DNA of 62,000 nucleotides from Zygnema cylindricum. Its lineage: Eukaryota > Streptophyta > Zygnematophyceae > Zygnematales > Zygnemataceae. The DNA is taken from contig JBBHKE010000370.1 in assembly GCA_037447655.1 (NCBI GenBank), positions 87,587-149,586 on the forward strand, in the 5' to 3' direction. The notes beneath the pieces are model-generated. The model saw nothing but the letters and a program-made list of their open reading frames with translations. It had not been told where the DNA came from and did not search any database. The position numbers and the translations under genes are program-made. Positions 23,530 through 36,800 of the stretch are shown here, piece by piece; position 1 is the first letter of the stretch; the number at the start of each line of letters is the position of its first letter.

Positions 23530-24562
23530 TGTAACTCTGAGACCTCCATAGATCCTCAGAGTAGGCAGCTCACACGAAGCCTCAAGGATAACCCTAACCC
23601 CTTTGTGTTTCAGCAATAATAACTACCACCCTCGGAGACAAAAACTCTAACCACCTTCTTCGTTATGAAGGCAAGACTCCCCTGAGTCGATAGCAAAAAA
23701 AATCTCTGAATTTGCTCCCTTGAGCAGTAAGTTATGAAGGGTCAAAGTTTACCTTTTGTACAGAAGCTCTCTAAGAGAGAGGGTCCAATCTATGAAATTT
23801 TTCTAATTCCTATCTCTCTCTAAAACTCTATCTACTGAAGTACGGCACCAATCATAATACTATATCGTACAGAAAGGTACATGTGTTGGTGTACTTTTTG
23901 TACGACCATTGTACGACATGACCAATAAGTCGACATGTGTCATTTTTGTATTCGATACTGAAATCCCTGGAGATGTCGTATTCCAGTATGCTTGTCCCAC
24001 GTGTCATTCGATGTGACGTTGACCGCAAACGGCCGAAAAACTATTCCACAATCTCGGCATGCTTCGCGGCCGTCCGATTAAAACGGATTTCAATCGTAGC
24101 CGTCTTAAATACTTGCGCGATGTTGTTTCGCCTTTGAAACAAATTGCGCGGTATCCGTTTTGCATGTTCCGTATGCCGCACATAACAAAGTGCTTCTATG
24201 TCCAAATAACCCGTTAAATGAAATAATCTACATGTACAGATTTATCTATTTAACAAACCCTATATCGTATAACTTTGATTCTAATCTAATTGGTTATGGC
24301 TATAGGCTACAGGCAGCTTTGACAAACGGTAGGTACCAGGTTCAAATCCTGGGTCCGTCAAGTTCTATTTTGGTAAATTTACCAATCTAAAGTTTGTCCC
24401 CGACTGGATAGCATAGGCGCCATGGCTCTATCTCCCTCTCCAACTTTTAGTGACTGCGACAAGTGTGGGAGCTGGAGAGAGGAGTTAGAGGTCGACTGCC
24501 TGTGGTTCTTTTCTTCATTTTACATAACCAAGAAATTTCTAAATTAGCCTTTAATTTCTACA
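23530..24562 (-). repeat. 3' LTR of element B
   Basis: 1,033 bp. In sense orientation TGTAGAAATTAAAGG...GAGTTACA. Contains the tRNA-like B-box GGTTCAAATCC at 24339-24349 (antisense to the element). The inverted polypurine tract (CTCTCCTTATTTT) follows at 24563. Confidence 0.9.
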
Positions 24563-24575
24563 CTCTCCTTATTTT

Positions 24576-27500
24576 TTAGTCACTCTTTATTTTAAGACCA
24601 CACTTCTCTCGGTAGAAAATTAGTCTAGGAGAAGGCAAAGGTTTGGTCATCATATCTGCTACCATTTCACTATCTGGTTTATACTCCAAACTTAGTATTT
24701 TGTTTTCTACTTTCTCTCTAACAAAGATAAGTCTAATGTCCATGTGTTTGGTTGTAAAGTGATTTTTAGGATTGGCAGAAATGGCAATGGCAGCCTAATT
24801 ATCACAAAACAGTGTTTGGACACCACTCTTAAGATGACCAAGCTCACCAAGCAAAGACTTGACCCACATTAGTTTTTTTAGAGCAGAGCAAGAAGCCATG
24901 TACTCAGCCTCCATGGTGGACTGGGCAATGAGCTTTTGCTGCTTGCTGCTCCAGCAGCAAACTCCATCACCCACATAGAATACATATCTAGATGTGCACA
25001 TCTCATAGGAGCATCCCCATAGTTGGCATCACTCCAAGTGGTGATGTCAGTATTGTTCCCACCCAAATGCAACCATAGATCCTTAGTTCCTATGAGATAT
25101 CTAAGGACTCTCTTAGCTGCCTCCCAATCTTTCTTAGTGGGAGCATTCAAACATCTACTTAGTACTCCTACTGCTGCGGCTATGTCCGGACCTGTACAAT
25201 TCATGAAATATATTAGGTTGCCCACTACTTGTCTATAAAGGATGGTTTGCATAGATTTTTTCTCTTCCGGGCCTACCTCATTGTCTAGGATTTTAACTCC
25301 ATTTTCCACACTCCCCTCACTTCCCGTTTTTAATTCCATATGAGTGGTACAACTATTTGCCTTGATCATTTGGAATTTTTCTAACATATTTCCAATGGCC
25401 TCCTTTTGAGTTAATCTTATTATTTTCCTACATCTGTCTCTCTCTTCCTGAATTCTCAAAATATACCTTGCTTCACCCATATCCTTCATCTCAAATCTCT
25501 TCCTTTTAGATCATTTTTCAACTTATTTATATTATCTATAGATTTACTTAAAACAAACAAATCATCAACATAAATTGCAATAAAAATAATTCCTTCCTCA
25601 TCCTCAAACAAATAAATTGAGTGATCTGAGCTGATCCGAATACTGTAAGAAGCTCATCGAGCTTCTTGTTCCATTGCCGGGGCGCTTGTTTCAGCCCATA
25701 CAAAGATTTGATCAATCTCCTCCCCTTGCTCCACAAATCCTTCGCGCTGTCGCATAAAAATTTCCTCTTCCAACTCTCCATGCATGAAGGTCGTCTTGAT
25801 GTCCATCTGATGCACTTCCATGTCTTATCCTGCCGCCATACTGAGAAGTATCCGAACCGAAGGAAATCTGACGACCGGAGCAAAAGTCTCCTCGTAGTCA
25901 TTTCCCTCTTTCTAGGTAAATCCATTCGCCACTAACCGAGCCTTGTAGCGCTCAATGGTGTTATTTGGGTTGAGTTTCAACATAATTACACACTTACACC
26001 CAATTAGCTTCCTGTCAGGTGGACATTCCATCAATATCCATGTATTAGCAGCCATAATTGGGGCCATCTCCTCATTAATGGTTGTCTTCCACCGGTTTCT
26101 CTCAGGACAAGTCATTGCCTCATTGTAGGTTTGAGGTTCATCGGGGTGAGACAATTTGGTTACCTTATTGTTGACTTACCTCTCTTGTAGTCTTTTGCTC
26201 CTTCTTCTTCCTCCCTCAAACTCGGTTATCGCAATAGGTGGCTCTCTTGAATTCTTCCAAACACTTTCTACTTCTCCCCTATCTCTTGCTTCCGGGTCGA
26301 TTTTCACCACGTCTTCCGCTTTGGTAGGAGTTACTACTAGGGGTTTCACATTTGGGTCCTTCTCGATTTGATTTTTGCCTGCAAAAATAGCATCTTCTTG
26401 AAATCTTGGATAGTTAGGAAGCTCAAAGTCATCACAATTTTCTAACTCAAATCTGATTTTGACTGTCCTTGTATGCTTAAAGGGATCTATAGATTTTCCT
26501 TCATCCATAACCACTAGATGCTTCACTAGGATCATATCCCCTCTTTTGAGATCATAGACTCTATATCCTTTTACATCTTCATCATATCCTAGTAGATATC
26601 CTGGATTTCCTTTTGGATCTAACTTCCAGTTTGATTAATCTGTGTCTAAACTGAACACTTGACTACCGAAAAACCTTTAAGTGTGAAATATATATGGCTT
26701 TCGGCATGTCCATCTCTCATATGGGTGTTTGGCCTTTTAGTGTTGAAGTAGGAACTCTATTCTTGAGATAATTTGCACATTTCATTGCTTCTGCCCAAAA
26801 CTTCTTTCCCATCTTCTTATCTGACAGCATACTCCTAACACTATAACTCATTGTTCAATATAAAATTTCAGCTACACCATTCTACTCACTATTTTCAGGA
26901 AGTCTCTTTTGGTGTTGCACTCTATCTTCTCTCAGAAAATCCTCAAACTAGTTAGAGGCATACTCTCCACCATTGTCACTCCTTACTCTTTTGATTGAGG
27001 TTTCATGAAGTTTTTCACTCCATGCTTTAAATTGTTTAAAGCATTCCTGAGCCTCTGACTTATTTTTCAAAAAATACACCCTCGAATACCGAGACCAATC
27101 ATCAGTGAGAGTCATCATAAATCTCTTCCCCCCGGGTGATGGCACTTTGGCTGGCCCCCAAATATCGGTGTGTACTAAATCCAGAATTTTTTCTCCTTTG
27201 TAGGTGGCACTTTTTGGGAAGTGTAACATGTGTGCTTTACCTTGAGCACATCCACTACGATCACTTAGATTCTCACTCTCACCGAACTGAATTCCTACCA
27301 CCACTCGCATCTTTTTCATCTCTCTTAACTTATCTAGATTCACATGCCTAAGCCTCTTATGCCACAACATTATATCATGGACTCCAGCATAATAAAGTTT
27401 CTTCTTTTCATTGCTTAAAATCAGCCTAAATATCCCTTGGCTACCTTTTTCAGCATTAAATAAGTTTCCTCCTCAAAACTAGCAGTATAGACTCCTTTCC

Positions 27501-28913
27501 TAGTGCTATTATCAAAACCCTTATCATCAAATAAAGACGAAGAGATGAGGTTTTTGTTCAGCCTCGGAATAAACAATACATCAGAGAATGTAACTATGGA
27601 TGTCTTTCCTTCTACTAACACTTTTAGATTTACCGATCCTACAAGAGTAATAGTGACTATCCTCCCATCCCCGTACTCTATCTCTACGGTGGGAATCTTT
27701 CTTATCTTAGTGAATAGGTGTTTATCTTTGCACATGTGCATGGATGCACGTGAGTCTAGAATCCAGCCTTCTTCACCTTTCAATCTACTGTAATCACATT
27801 TCTGTTTTCGTGGAATTTCGACCTCGTCTTTCGCCTCCAACTCCTCATCCAATAGGAGTTAATAGTCCTCGTCCTTGGATTCTGCCTTATGTACCTGTGT
27901 CACAAGGGCCTTTTTCTTTCCTCTCGAGGGTCCACCGATCTGCCCCTCCTTTAACCGCAGCTCTATTAACTTAGTGCATTCAGCCATATAGTGCCCGGGT
28001 TTTTTACAAAAGTGGCACTAACCCTTGGGAGTCCTTGGTCCGAACTCCTCGGTCTGATTTTTCTGCCCCTCCCCTCGATGATTTCCATCCTGTTTCCTGG
28101 AATCATTGTTCTTCCAATCGGTCCCAGCTGCCAAAGCTTGCCCAGTCTTTCCTTCCCTTCGGATCTCAATCATAATCTCCCGAACAAGAATCATCCCTAC
28201 CACTGAGTTCCATATCCACCTTGAGTCCGGCAAGTCCTACACACGGTTGACTATGTTCTCGAACTCATCGAGTAACTTCATCAATAAACAGTTAACCATT
28301 TTCTTTTCACTAAATTCTTTTCCAACACTTTCTAGTTCCATAAAAGTGCAGCAAGCTCAATGCAAAAGTCCAACAACTTTCCCCTTTTGTATTCATACTC
28401 CTTAATTTTCTGATCAGCAAACTTTTGTTGTTGAATCGTACCACTTCGGTACATCTTTATGGGAGCCACCCAAAGATCAAATGCCATATCTACCTGCAAA
28501 TGGGGAGATGCAAGCCCTTGAGTAAGATGGCGGAGGATGAAGTGTTTAGCCGCCATATTGTTGTAGTCCCACATATCGATATCATTCTCCTCGTTCCTCG
28601 GAATGGGTGACATGAATACCGAACCGGTTGCTATTGGTGTGATCGTCTCCTTCTCCTTTCCTTTGTCCACCACCTCCCCTTCCTTTGTCTCCTATGTTGA
28701 AGATGGATCTGCATCTCTAGTGAATCTGCCTCCTATAAACCTTGGAGGTATCCCAAGACTTGATGGACGCCTCACCCGTCCACTCACTATTCCCCAAAAA
28801 CGTTTCTCACATAGAGCTCTTGTCATCATACTTTCCCAGTATATGAAGCCAGCTCAATTGAATATGGGCACGCTAGATGGTGGGCCCATAACTTGTAGCT
28901 ATGAGACCTTCGT
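24576..28913 (-). pseudogene. Element B gag-pol, decayed
   Basis: Reading leftwards from 28913: gag (its expected start is ACG instead of ATG), a CCHC knuckle CHFCKKPGHYMAEC near 28000, protease motif changed to DSRASMHMC near 27750, integrase HKRLRHVN...CSGCAQGKAH and HTDIWGPAK...RSDNGGEY (27370-26948), RT fragments with KWV/KCV and QMD-type motifs (26154-25550), and RNase H with TTWSDANYGDAPM and STMEAEYMAS (about 25050-24870). Many stops and frameshifts separate the pieces. At 26626-26628 it keeps TGG (Trp) where A, C and D have TAG. Confidence 0.88.
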
Positions 28914-29955
28914 AGGTCATCAGAGTAGGCAGCTCACACGAAGTCTTTGGGATAACCTTGACTCCTTTGTGTTTCAGCCAGAATAATAACCACCCTGGCA
29001 GACAGAAACTGTGACGACCTTCACCCCCCTGAGTCGATAGCAAAAAGAATCTCTAAATTTTCTCCCTTACGCAACAAGTTATGAAGGGTCAAAGTTGACC
29101 TTTTGTATAGAAGCTCTCTGGGAGAGAGGGTCCTATCTATGAAATTTTTCTAAGTCCTATCTCTTTATAAAACTCTATCTACTGAAGTACAGCACCAATC
29201 ATATATCTCTCTCTAAAACTCTATCTACTGAAATACGGCACCAATTATAATACTATATCGTACAGAAAGGTACAGGTGCCGGTGTAGTTTATGTATGGCC
29301 ATTGTACGACACGGCCAATAAGTCGACACATATCATTTTTGGATTTGATCCTAAAATCCTTGGAGATGTCCTATTCCAGTATTATTGTGCCATGTGTCAT
29401 TGGATGTGACGTTAACCGTAAACCGTCAAAAAACTATTCCACGATCTCGACATGCTTCGCGGCCGTCCGATAAAAACGGATTTCAATCGTAGCCGTCATA
29501 AATACTTGCGCGATATTTGTTTCGCCTTTGAAACAAATTGCGCGGTATCCGTTTTGCATGTTCCATACGCCGTACATTACAAATTGCTTCTATGTCCAAA
29601 TATCACGTTAAATGAAATAACCTACGTTTACTGATTTATCTATTTTTCAAACACTATACTGGATCTTTGATTCTAGTCTAATTAGTTAAGGCTATCACCT
29701 ACAAGCAGCTTTGGCGAACCGTAGGTACTAGGTTCAAATCCTGGGTCGGTTAAGTTCTATTTTGGTAAATCTACCTATCTAAAGTTTGTCCTCGTCTGGA
29801 TAGCATAGGCAACCATGGCTCTATCTCCCTCTCCAACTTTCAGTGACTGCGACAAGTGTGGGAGATAGAGAGAGGAGTTAGAGGCGGACTGCCTGTGCTT
29901 CTTTTATGCATTTTACACAACATAGAAAACACTAAATTAGCTTTTAATTTCTAGA
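28894..29955 (-). repeat. 5' LTR of element B with 46-bp internal duplication
   Basis: 1,062 bp, 29 longer than its partner. A direct duplication with 46-bp period (two copies of AAACTCTATCTACTGAARTAC, starting about 29169 and 29215) contributes to the difference. The tRNA-like B-box GGTTCAAATCC is at 29731-29741. Confidence 0.88.
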
Positions 29956-29960
29956 GCGCG

Positions 29961-32031
29961 GTCCTTTGGCACCTCTTCGAATCGGGTATGTGACATAGGG
30001 TTTTTTTTTAGGGTTGGTTTTTTAATAAAAAAAAAAAACAAAACAGATGATATAAGTCCTAAACATACGGTCGAGCGAATAATGCGGGCGACGTAGACGC
30101 CTTCGGCACCCCTGCGGTGCCAAAACAATGCAAGATTCAGTACAGTTCAGTAGTGTCCATGCTATTTAACATTATTGTACTTTGTACTCTTGGTATCGTG
30201 GAAGGTACACTGCAAATTGTTGTTAACGTTATGAACGCTATATCGGCACCCCCAACTTTTGACCCCAAATCTCGAAATAGAGTTAATGACACTATATATA
30301 TTTTTACGATAATTAAGGATCTGGTGAATTAGGGTCAAGTTCCATCGGTCGGAAAGTGGGGTTATTTACAAAAATCCGCGCCTAGCCAAATCAAACCATA
30401 CCGCTTATTTTGTTTTTATACGCAAAACAACATTAAAGAGAATCTTGCCAATACCCTCCAAAGGTCTAGGAGGTAATAATGGCCGTCGGATATTCATTCG
30501 TGAGGCGTTCGCTTTATTTTTCTCTAAAGCTGACAACGTATCTGTAGGAGGTGGGTTGACAGCTATATAAAAAAATTAATCACTACACGCTAGACCATTA
30601 AGCCAAATGTGTTGATGGACAACCAACGAAAATAACAAGATTTGCATATGGTTTTGTACCTTCAAAATCCAACTGAAAATATAAATAAAAAAATAATCTC
30701 GAAACGGTCCTTCTTCTCCCTATTTTTCGCAGCGCTCTTTCTTCATACTATTTACCGCAAAGGATTTTCATCAATTTTCGAAAACAGTAACTCTAAATAA
30801 TGAGCATGCATTGTTTTAATGGAAAGATATTGATTGCGTATTAAGTATATGGGAGAAAATCCAAATTTGAGCTATGAATAAATTAGAGAAAAATGACGCG
30901 ACAGTGTACGATTTGTCAAATCATGTATATTTACTTATTTTACTGGGAAGATCCTGATGGCAGATCCGTTGTACCCAAATCAACATTATGGATCGATTTG
31001 AGTAAATTTTTATTTTTGAAATCTTGAAAAACCCAAATTAGCGTTAATAACGCTAATTAATTTTTAACACTAATAATTTATAAACGCTAATAACGATTCA
31101 AGGTGTACTACGGAGAATATTCGCTGAAATCCGAAGTTGCATTCCAAAATTTATGTTACGTGAGTACACCGCCTTTTTAAAAGGTTAAAAGGTTTTCTCG
31201 CCACTTCAAAACTTATTTTCCAGTATCGGATTGTCAATCGGAGAACACCAATGGGAAGGTGAGAATCTCGCCTTCTAATGGCAACCATCGGATTGACAAT
31301 CCTACAAGTGTGCCCGAAGAAAAGGCGTTAACACTAATAACGATTAGCGGTGTAGATTTATAGATTTCTGTCTACGATTTGATGGCGTTAAGTCCTTGAA
31401 CCTAAAATAGAGATAATAACACTATTTGTTCCTTTACACTAATAGCGATTCATGGTGTACGTTCCGATTGAAATTATTCTAATTAGTGTTGAGAGTTCAT
31501 TATTTTGTACTTTTGGATTCTGACAATCTCGTTGGTTGCCGGTTCGAGTCAAGCTGACTAAGTGAATCTACGGATTCCCGTTGTTGACCGTGACAAAAAG
31601 TTATGGTTTTTCAAAGAACATTTGATATTGGAAACGCTTTGTAAACCCCTGACGGCCTTTCCAACCACAGCTGGACCACGTGGGAATGAGAGCGTCGGTG
31701 GTCCCTTATTTCATGACCTCGTTGCAAACAGACCAATACCGTCGCGGTGGAGACTTCCCACTGGTGCGTCACCTCCTGATTTGTAACAAACCGATATTCG
31801 CCGTCACAGTGTTACTATGTCAGGAAACAATCATTACACAAGTCAATAAGTTCTCGCCGTTTTGCAGATACACCATCGCGCACCATGAAATTTAGGACCG
31901 GCCACCTGTTTTGCCGTACATAATTGTACCGTATCCGGAAAAGTGGTGAGCTGGCTGTGTACCTTTTGTAAACGATAATTAATAAGTGGATATGGTGCCT
32001 CCAGGTTATCAACACATGCTTTGATGTTGTA
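29961..32031. other. Spacer with R2/R4 repeats, no gene
   Basis: Contains R2 at about 30330-30575 and R4 at about 30845-30990 (relatives at 22170-22560). A short motif of the type CTAATAACGATT...GGTGTA occurs at about 31085, 31335 and 31437. A (T)n/(A)n stretch lies near 30000-30040. No coding region recognised. Confidence 0.55.
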
Positions 32032-32034
32032 TTA

Positions 32035-32802
32035 GGGTGGAATTCCATTAGACGAAAAGTGGGGTTCGTTAGTGCATGCCATATGTTTTCGTACATTACC
32101 GTACCAAGATGTACCTTTTTTTTTTGTTAGACGAAACAACATAACTGTAAAGCTGTCGGGCGGCTCCAATGATGTAAGCGTAATTCCTGGCCGTTGGATA
32201 TTCCACTTTTTCAGATCCTCGAAGCAATCGCGCACATCATCCAGTGTGAAGATACTCTCCTCGCGAGGAGAGTTGCTCGATAATGGTCGTGTACCATTGG
32301 TACACGTGAAAATGCAAAAAAAATATCCGCTTTGAACAAGCGATCACAGGTCTACACGTCGTCCATGCCATGTGCTAACGTCGTACCGCCCATGTGCTGC
32401 CTGCCACGGTGGATGAAGGTGAGCCGAAAATATCCTCGCACGCTCTGTCTGACATCCATCGACATTCAAAGTTTGCCGCGACCTTCAAAGTTTGCCGCGT
32501 CTTTTTGCCATTCCGTTTCGAAATTTTGATTTCTATTTTCAAAATCAAAATCTGGCTGCAAACTTTACGTACGAATTATAAACTACCTCCGGTAGTACAG
32601 ATATTTCGTACAGATATTTCATTTTGACTTTTCGTTTGAAGATTTTTTTAAGATTTTCAAAATCTGGACTCTAACTTATGTGGCGCCAATCATAATTGAG
32701 GAAGGTTTGTTACTGGCCCGACAAAATGGAACGGTATTTTTCTAAACGCTGCCAGTAGTCTGGCCCGTACATTTACTGGGACCGCCTAATGGAATTCTAC
32801 CC
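32035..32802. mobile_element. Harbinger-like MITE (R1 copy 1), TSD TTA
   Basis: 768 bp. Terminal inverted repeats are GGGTGGAATTCCATTAGACG and, inward from the right, GGGTAGAATTCCATTAGGCG, 18 of 20 identical. TTA flanks both ends (32032-32034, 32803-32805), as in the PIF/Harbinger superfamily. A perfect 20-bp palindrome ACTCTCCTCGCGAGGAGAGT lies at 32254-32273. Non-coding. An inverted relative lies at about 41297-42048. Confidence 0.72.
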
Positions 32803-32830
32803 TTAGGTTAACATTCATAGTTCAAAACTT

Positions 32831-33896
32831 TGTAGAAATTAATGGTCTTTTAAAGTATTTTGTAGGTCTGAATAGAAATATAGAAAGAAGCCGAGGCAGT
32901 CCACCTCTAACTTCTCTCTCCAACTCTCAAATTTGTCGCAGTCACTGAGAAATTAGAGAGGAAGCTAGAGCCATGGCTACCTAGGCTATTCAGAGGTTTA
33001 CGGGATATAAATAATAGTTTATTTATAATTAGGGGTTTATTTACTAAAAGTATATGTGATACCTCCAGGATTTGATCCTGGAACCTGCCGGACGGTAAAG
33101 AGCCGGTACCCGGTAGCTTTAACCGTTAAGTATATACATAGTGTTACGTATGTAGGGTTTGATAATTAATTAAACATTAATATGTAGGATAGTTCATTTA
33201 ACTGAAACAGTTTTACGGGAGACATAGATCCAGTAATGTAAAAGTACGGATTACGGTACGGATAAGAAAAAATACCGCGCATTTATTTCTTTAGCGAAAC
33301 AAATACCGCGCATGTATTTATTAAGGCTACGATTAAATGTGAATTTAATAGGACGGTCGGAATTAAACGCCGAGATCGCAGAAGAGGATTTTGACGGTTT
33401 TTGGTCATCGCCACACCGGATAACACGTGGCGGAATGATATTGGATCGCGGCATCTCCGAGGATTAAGGGAGCGAATCCGGATATACCACGTGTCAACAT
33501 TTAGGCCATGCCGTACAATGTTCGTATAGAAAGTACACTGGCAGCTAAACTTTTGTGTAAGGAAGTATAATCTGATTGGCTCTGTACATCAAAAGATAGA
33601 GTCTGTGAGAGAGATAGGACTTAGAAAAAATAGGAGATAGGACCCTCTCTCCCAGAGAGCTTCTGTACAAAAGGTCAACTTTGACCCTCCATAACTTACT
33701 GCTCAGGGGATGAAATTCAGAGATTTTTTTTGCTATTGACTCAAGGGAGTCTTGCCTTCACAGGAGTGAAGTTGGTCAGAGTTTTTGTCTTCCACGGTGG
33801 CAGTTGTTCTTGCTGAAACACAAAGGGGTCAGGGTTATCCTAGAGGCTTCTTGGAAGTTGTCCACTCTGAGGACTTATGGAGTTTTCAGAGTTTCA
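32831..33896 (+). repeat. 5' LTR of element C
   Basis: 1,066 bp, TGTAGAAATTAATGG...GAGTTTCA. The gag ATG is at 33877-33879 within the LTR. Antisense B-box-like sequence (GGATTTGATCC...GGAACC) at about 33067-33085. CTCTCTCCCAGAGAGC palindrome at about 33643-33660. Confidence 0.9.
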
Positions 33897-36800
33897 GGTT
33901 ATATGCCCACCCTCTAGGGTACCAATCTTTAATGAAACTATCTTCATATACTGGGAAAGTATGATGATAGGAGCTCTATACAAAAAAAGGTTTTGGGGGA
34001 TAGTGAGTGGACGATTAGGGCGTCCATCAAGTCTTCGAATTCCTCATGGGTTTGAAGGAAGCAGACTCACAAAGAAAGCAGGTCCATTTTCAACGGAGGA
34101 GACAAAGGAAGGAGAGGTGGTGGACAAAAAAGCGGAGAAAGAGACGACCACACCAATAGCGACTGGTTCAACATTCATGTCACCTATTCCAAGGAACGAG
34201 GAGAATGATACTCAAATCTGGGATTTCAACAATGAAATTCTATGGGCTCCATTGCCACACAGAATTCGCAGGTCCAAAGGAAGCTAATCTAGATAGTGCC
34301 GACTCCAACTTGATATAAACCCAAATGATTGACCCCTTGACAATCAGAACCCCATTAAAGCTTCACCCGTGTGAAGTAAGACTTTCTGTGTGCTCAGTTC
34401 CACCACAGAATGCAATGTTAGAATATGAGATTTGGACACATTCCCCCACTTTGACTTTCCCTTGGAAATGCAGCCACCTAGGCAGGCAAAATCTCTGACC
34501 GACTACACCCCTGTATAGCCTGGACTCCCTTGAGTCCGCAGCAATAAAAATCACTGAAATTGGTCAAATGAGTTGATAGTTATGGCTGGCCAAAGTTTGC
34601 CATTTATACAAGGTGCTCTCTGGGAGAGTCAGCTACCTACCCGAAATATTCTAAGTCCTAAACCCCTCTCTAAACCCACTAGTACTGAGGTACGAACCAA
34701 TCACATTACTGTATAGTACATAAAGGTACAAATGCCGGTGTACCTTTTGTACGGACATCGTACGACATGGCTAATAAGTCAACAAATGTCCTATTCGGAT
34801 TCGCTCTTAAATTCTCCGGAATTCCTGCCTCCAAATCTTATCTCTCCACGTGGCGCCAGGTCATGCCGCGTCAGAAAACGGTACCGTACAAGAAAGTATA
34901 AGTGCCGGAGTACTTTCTGTATGTACATTGTACGATGTCGCCATAGTGCGACATTTGTCACTCCGGATTTGTTTTCTGCCGTTCCGGAAATTCCGTAATC
35001 CCGTACGATGTTGCTACGTGTCATCCGCAGTGGCGGCGTCTGCAAACTGCCAAATTTTCCTTTCCGCGATGTCGGCGCTTACCACGGCCGTCCGATTAAC
35101 ATCGTAACTAAAACGGACCGTCTAAATAAATGTCCGTACTATTTATTTCGTCCGGTGCTAAAATTACAACTGTTTCTATGCCCTGAATACCGTTATCCAG
35201 TTAAATGGAATTCCCTACCTGTAACTATATAAATATCTATCAAACCCTATATGTACTAGCACTAGTCCTAGACTAAATGGACAAAGCTAACGACTACGGG
35301 ACGGTTACCGACGGTAGGTACCAGGATCAATTCATGGGTCCGTCAAATACCATTTTGGTAAACATACCTATATTATCTATTCCTGTCTCTCTGGAGAGCT
35401 TAGGCAGCCATGGCTCTAGCTCCCTCTCCAGCCTTCAGTGACTACGACAAGTGTGGGGGCTTGGAGAAGGGAGTCAGGGGCAGACTGCCTCTACTCTTTT
35501 CTATCTAATAAAGACCTAGAAAATACCCAAATATCAACAAAGAATATGGCGGTAAATCACTTCATCCTACTCCATCTTACTCTAGGACTTGCATGTTCTT
35601 ATTTGCAGGTAGAAAGGGCATCCGATCTGTGGATGGCTCTCATATAGATGTACCGAAGTGGAACGATTCAGCAACAACAGTTGGCTGATCAGAAAGTTAA
35701 GCAATATGTATACAAAGGGGGGAAAATGTTGGATTTTTGCAATGAGCTTGCAACACTCTTCATAGAGCTAAAGAGTGCGGGAAAATATTTTAGTGAAAAA
35801 GAAAAGGTTAACTGTTTACTGATGAAGTTACCCGATGAGTTCGAGAACATAGTCAACCGTGTGCAGGACTTGCTGGACTCAAGGTGGATATGGAACTTAG
35901 TGGTAGGGATTATTTTCGTTCGAGAGAATACGATTGAGATCCAAAGGGGAGGAAAGAGTGGCCAAGCCTTGGCAACTTTGACCGATTGGAGGAACAAGGA
36001 TTCTCGGAAACCGGTCGGAAACTATGGGGGAAGGGAGCAGAAAACTTTGGCCGACGAGTTCTGGCCAAGGGCTCCCAAAGGTTTATGTTATTTTTGCAAG
36101 AAACCAGGGCACATTATGGCAGAATGCACTAAGCTAACCGAGCTTCGGTTAAAGGAGGGGCAGACCGGTGGTACCCCGAGAGAAAAGAAAAAGGCCCTTG
36201 TGACACAGGTACATGAGGCGGAATCCGAGGACGAGGACGATGAGCTCCTTTTGGATGAGGAGTTGGAGGCGAAAAACGAGGTCGAAATTCCACCAAGGCA
36301 GAAATGTGCTTACGGTGGATTGAAAGGTGGAGCAGGCTGGATTGTAGATTTAGGTGCCTCCATGCACATGTGTAAGGATAGGCACCTGTTCACTAAGATA
36401 AGAAAGATTCCCACCGTACAGATAGAGTACAGGGATGGGAGGATAGTCACCACTACTCTTGTAGAATCAGTAGATCTGAAAGTGTTAGTAGAAGGAAAGA
36501 CATCCATATTAACATTCTCCGATGTATTGTTTATTCCGGAGCTGAACAAAAACCTTATCTCTACATCTGTATTAGATGATAAGGGTTTTTTCACTAGCAC
36601 TAGGGAAAGAGTCTTTACTGCTAGTTTTGAGGAGGATGTCTATTTCATTGCTGAGAAAGGTAGCCATGGAATGTTTTGGCTGATTTGAAGTAATGAAATG
36701 AAGAAACTTTATTATGCTGGTGTTCATGATATTATGATGTGGCATTAGAGGCTTGGGCATGTGAATTCTGGATAAGTTAAGAGAGATGAAAAAGATGGGA

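Larger units (their letters stand above)
23530..29955 (-). mobile_element. Copia element B, full length, reverse, TSD GCGCG
   Basis: A 6,426-bp element in reverse orientation, flanked by GCGCG at 23525-23529 and 29956-29960. LTRs are 23530-24562 and 28894-29955. The outer end of the 5' LTR reads TC instead of TG. The primer-binding site (28879-28893) is AGTTATGGGCCCACC in sense orientation, one mismatch to the tRNA-iMet anticodon arm. Internal genes are heavily decayed. Confidence 0.92.

Noticed and set aside
24160-24390. Possible plus-strand gene in the B 3' LTR
   Set aside because: LTR sequence, not conserved as an open frame in the partner LTR at 28894-29955.
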